Assembly (NCBI GenBank): GCA_001464355.1
Contig: LNEU01000023.1
Span: forward strand, 124,001 to 188,000
Direction: 5' to 3'
Length of the DNA: 64,000 nucleotides
Source of the DNA: Burkholderiales bacterium Ga0077544
GTDB taxonomy: Bacteria > Pseudomonadota > Gammaproteobacteria > Burkholderiales > Burkholderiaceae_D
Shown here: piece after piece, positions 62,390-64,000 of the stretch
Layout: every line of letters starts with the position of its first letter
Numbering within the stretch: position 1 is the stretch's first letter
Program-made: the position numbers and the translations under genes
Notes under the pieces: model-generated
Database searches by the model: none
What the model was told of the DNA's origin: nothing
What the model saw: the letters and a program-made list of their open reading frames with translations, nothing else

Positions 62390-64000
62390 CTAGGTTTTCT
62401 TTTCTGAAACATGGAACGATGAGCCATACCAGCGCAGTCCCGATCAACATCGTCAGGCCAAACGCTTGCAGGGCGGGTGTCCGGCTCAAACCGAGCAAAC
62501 CGAACGAGAGTATGGTGTTGGCAGCCGACAACCCAACTGCCAGCCAGGAGCTTGCATCATGCCGACCAGATTGCTCCTGCATGAAAATTCCGTAATCGAC
62601 ACCGACACCCAGCAGGAGCATCAGGGCAAGCACATGAAACAGCTGCAGATTTTGTCCGGCAAAACCCAGCAAGGCGAGCGTGGTGATACTTGCCAGAGCA
62701 GTCGGTGCCAGCACACGCCAGGTATGGCGACGATAACGCGAAAACAGCAATCCGAATACGACCACGTACGCAATGAGCACCACCACACTCATGTACTCGC
62801 GGTAGCGCCCCAGCACAGATGAAATCTCATCGACCTTGTCTACCCATTGCACGCCTTCCATCCCGGCACCGGTCTTCTGCATCAAGGCAATATCCGCATT
62901 GCCCAGACCACGCAAGGCAACAATGCTGGCCGTCACGCCGTCCCTGTCACCCAGCCACAAATGCCGCCACGGTTCGCTGGCGGGAGCCTTCAGGAAGTCA
63001 TCGAGTGTCAGCGGTTTTCCAGACTCCAGCAAATGCGCACGCGTAGTCGCAACCCAGGCCTGGTCTTCTCCAACCTGCGCGGCAAGTTGCGCCAAAGGAC
63101 CGCCTTCCTTCAGCAGCTTATCTTCCAGCAGCGCGCGCCGAGCATCCTGCGTCTGTGCCGAAGGTACCCAATTGGACATCGCCTGATAGCCGCTAATTTT
63201 ATGCTGCGCAATCAAGGGATCGAGGCGCTTTTTCAACAACTCTTCCCGCTGCAACACGATCTCCGCAGATGCACCACGGACCAGGAAAAACTGTACCGGC
63301 GTGGGCGCGTCCAGCAGAGTACTTAACTTGATTTGATCGTCGACCAGATGTTTCGGTGGAGTTTGAAGCAGACGAATATCGTCGTTGGCACCAAGACGCA
63401 AGCAGCCTAGCGCTGCCAGTATGACGAACAGTGCGGCAAAAAATACGGTTACCTTGCTCATCCGCAACCGGGGCCAGTAGGGCAGCGTATTGCCATACAC
63501 GCGAACTGCAGCACCTGCCTTGAGTGTTCCGCCGCTCACCAGAAGTGGGAACCAGCACACTACGGTTAACCACGCGAATATCAAGCCCAGTGCAGAGAAC
63601 ATTGCCATCTGACGCAGACCGGGAAATGGCGTGAATGCCAATCCCATATAGCCAATCACTGCTGCCAATAAGGTCAGACACAAACCCGGCATCAGTTTTT
63701 TAAGCAATGCGCTTGAATCAAGTTTCGCGTCCGCGCCCAGGCGATTGCAGAGAAAGTAAATGCCATAGTCCTGTGCCACGCCGATCAGGCTGGCGCCAAA
63801 TACCAAGGTCAATAAATGAATACGATCGAACAGCAACCAGCAGATGGAAAATGAACCGAGGCAGCCGACACCAATTGATAGCAACACCATGCCGATCGGT
63901 TTGAAGGACCGGAAGCTTACCCATGTCAGCAGGATAATTCCGGCCAGCGAACCAAGCCCGATAGTGGAAACTTCCCCACTCGCCTGTTCGCCCGCCGCCG
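62373..64000 (-). CDS. MMPL-family exporter (5' end beyond the window)
   Basis: About 542 residues are visible and the frame is open through position 64000, so the N terminus is missing. The visible part has a first cluster of membrane segments with LVFGASLIGVAQDYGIYFL, a central periplasmic domain (about 200 residues, DIRLLQTPPKHLVDDQIKLS), and a second cluster with the matching LALMLLLGVGVDYGIFMQEQ, the proton-relay region of the RND/MMPL fold. Homologues in aryl polyene clusters are thought to flip or export the polyene lipid. It overlaps the FAD oxidoreductase gene by 17 bases. Confidence 0.92.
   Translation of the reverse strand, partial: AAGEQASGEVSTIGLGSLAGIILLTWVSFRSFKPIGMVLLSIGVGCLGSFSICWLLFDRIHLLTLVFGASLIGVAQDYGIYFLCNRLGADAKLDSSALLKKLMPGLCLTLLAAVIGYMGLAFTPFPGLRQMAMFSALGLIFAWLTVVCWFPLLVSGGTLKAGAAVRVYGNTLPYWPRLRMSKVTVFFAALFVILAALGCLRLGANDDIRLLQTPPKHLVDDQIKLSTLLDAPTPVQFFLVRGASAEIVLQREELLKKRLDPLIAQHKISGYQAMSNWVPSAQTQDARRALLEDKLLKEGGPLAQLAAQVGEDQAWVATTRAHLLESGKPLTLDDFLKAPASEPWRHLWLGDRDGVTASIVALRGLGNADIALMQKTGAGMEGVQWVDKVDEISSVLGRYREYMSVVVLIAYVVVFGLLFSRYRRHTWRVLAPTALASITTLALLGFAGQNLQLFHVLALMLLLGVGVDYGIFMQEQSGRHDASSWLAVGLSAANTILSFGLLGLSRTPALQAFGLTMLIGTALVWLIVPCFRKENLDDAIT

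Overview
The window looks like a chromosomal segment of a betaproteobacterium of the Burkholderiales, most likely Oxalobacteraceae (Herminiimonas/Janthinobacterium-like). This rests on moderate GC, the gene order exbB-exbD-lpxK-trm112-like-kdsB-adk, a sbp-cysT-cysW sulfate locus, and the style of the chemotaxis, tamAB and aryl-polyene-type genes. The taxonomic call is an inference from gene order and protein style, not from a search. I saw no rRNA, tRNA, CRISPR array, insertion sequence or prophage gene.

Layout. 1-5 kb, minus strand: the 5' part of a patatin-like phospholipase gene (cut by the window edge), a lipoprotein-type gamma-glutamyltransferase and a K+-independent proton-pumping pyrophosphatase. 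5.2-9.3 kb, minus: a core operon for energy transduction (exbBD), lipid A and Kdo synthesis (lpxK, kdsB) and adenylate kinase. 9.6-14.4 kb: an orphan AAA+ ATPase, an EamA/RarD-type transporter and a methyl-accepting chemotaxis protein. 14.6-20 kb, plus: xseA, sodB, and sulfate uptake genes sbp, cysT and cysW, with no ATPase gene cysA next to them. 20-31.6 kb: metabolic and envelope genes, including a FAD monooxygenase, an SDR/LysR divergent pair with repeated operators, nhaR-like, BI-1 family, carbonic anhydrase, LpxR-like lipid A deacylase, a YbaY-MliC fusion lipoprotein, a GIY-YIG protein, a cytochrome c and a methyltransferase. 31.8-41.9 kb, plus: tamA-tamB, a type II NADH dehydrogenase, a CPA2 antiporter and a YbdK-type carboxylate-amine ligase.

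42-50 kb is a regulatory and stress block. It holds a receiver-less sigma-54 activator with an altered GAFTGA loop, two response regulators, a convergent membrane PAS histidine kinase, a 24-residue membrane protein too short for ordinary gene calling, a YihY-family protein, a CsbD protein preceded by a good sigma-54 (-24/-12) promoter match, a secreted protein with three Cx10C repeats, and a GlsB/YeaQ-type protein. I infer that these form one envelope or general stress module under sigma-54 control.

50-55 kb: fumC, a degenerate stretch, and a LysR regulator divergent from a translationally coupled GST/PNPOx-like pair. 55.2-64 kb, minus: one end of an aryl-polyene-like type II fatty-acid/polyketide cluster: phosphopantetheinyl transferase, two small envelope proteins, ketosynthase, ketoreductase, dehydratase, second ketosynthase, DUF3261 lipoprotein, FAD oxidoreductase and an MMPL exporter that runs off the window. 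Consecutive biosynthetic genes overlap by ATGA or a few bases, indicating one coupled operon. Acyl carrier proteins, the acyl-activating ligase and the chain length factor are not in the window and should lie beyond position 64000.
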